A program made the position numbers and the translations under genes. The notes under the pieces were generated by a model. That model had not been told where the DNA came from, searched no databases, and saw nothing but the letters and a program-made list of their open reading frames with translations. From the NCBI RefSeq assembly GCF_050908845.1, contig NZ_CP194171.1, positions 186,001-250,000 of the forward strand: a stretch of 64,000 bases of DNA, read 5' to 3'. Positions 63,914 through 64,000 of the stretch are shown here, piece by piece (within the stretch, counting starts at the first letter, position 1; every line of letters starts with the position of its first letter). The DNA comes from Marinobacterium_D sp050908845. GTDB taxonomy: Bacteria; Pseudomonadota; Gammaproteobacteria; Pseudomonadales; Balneatricaceae.

Positions 63914-64000
63914 ATGCAAAATACCCGGGTACTCATTGCCGGTTGTGGCGATGTCGGATCCGCCCTGGGACTGAATCTCGCCGCTGAAGGCGCCGAGGTG
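63914..64000 (+). CDS. NAD(P)-binding protein, YeeZ/SDR-like (partial, C-terminus outside window)
   Basis: Only the first 29 residues are inside the window. The N-terminus TRVLIAGCGDVGSALGLNLA is a Rossmann GxGxxG motif as in NAD-dependent epimerase/dehydratase-like proteins (YeeZ type). It is divergent from oxyR with a 50-bp gap. A more exact name needs the rest of the gene. Confidence 0.6.
   Translation, partial: MQNTRVLIAGCGDVGSALGLNLAAEGAEV

Overview
The window comes from a GC-rich, halotolerant marine gammaproteobacterium, most likely of the Oceanospirillaceae type (Marinobacterium-like). The genus is inferred from gene content and not proven. The reasons are a complete ectoine-degradation cluster with a TeaA-type ectoine TRAP transporter, a gammaproteobacterial housekeeping order (ftsY-ftsE-ftsX-rpoH, rsmD, coaD, oxyR-recG), an EfpL (YeiP) protein and several TRAP and TonB systems.

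Layout. 1-7.05 kb: the divergent ectoine uptake (teaA, teaB) and ectoine catabolism (doeA-doeB-doeC-doeD) genes share a control region that holds a 20-bp palindrome. 7.1-8.7 kb: a GhrA-like dehydrogenase and efpL. 8.7-13 kb: a moxR-DUF58-tgpA operon whose transglutaminase-like protein has lost its catalytic triad. 13.2-15.5 kb: an AIM24-family protein, a sirtuin without the zinc cysteines, and an outer-membrane beta-barrel. 15.6-18.1 kb: an orphan TakP-type TRAP binding protein and two small secreted proteins. 18.5-23.2 kb: a TonB receptor-YfiR-GGDEF/EAL operon. 23.6-26.3 kb: a disturbed region with a broken patatin gene, three tandem repeats derived from the 3' end of a tRNA-Arg gene, the tRNA-Arg(CCG) itself, and a membrane-anchored Mrr-type nuclease. 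26.8-34 kb: an orphan Anbu protease, cytochrome c5, rep, a GGDEF/EAL protein behind a sigma-54-like promoter, comM and ubiK. 34-36.5 kb: glnK-amtB-glnK behind an NtrC/sigma-54 promoter. 36.6-42.5 kb: a PAS-GGDEF-EAL protein, astA, and a Cpx-like two-component system with its Spy/CpxP-like partner and a perfect CpxR box. 42.7-49.9 kb: a catabolic module of unknown substrate, made of a GntR regulator, a cytosine-deaminase-like amidohydrolase, a three-way LivM-LivG-LivF fusion, LivH, a binding protein and a SnoaL-like protein; shared TGCTAGCA palindromes tie the regulator to the operon. 50-64 kb: trmB, thiG, thiS, DUF423, rpoH, ftsX, ftsE, ftsY, a probable degenerate M16 protein, rsmD, a TetR regulator, coaD, a YfhL-type ferredoxin, DUF501, recG, oxyR and the start of an NAD-binding protein.

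How it fits together. Imported ectoine is opened by DoeA, deacetylated by DoeB, transaminated by DoeD and oxidised by DoeC to aspartate. The nitrogen released links to the PII/AmtB block. c-di-GMP signalling recurs, with three GGDEF-EAL proteins. The parts least explained by known systems are the 42.7-49.9 kb transport/amidohydrolase module, the tRNA-derived repeat array, and the triad-less transglutaminase operon. No insertion sequence, prophage, CRISPR array or rRNA was seen.
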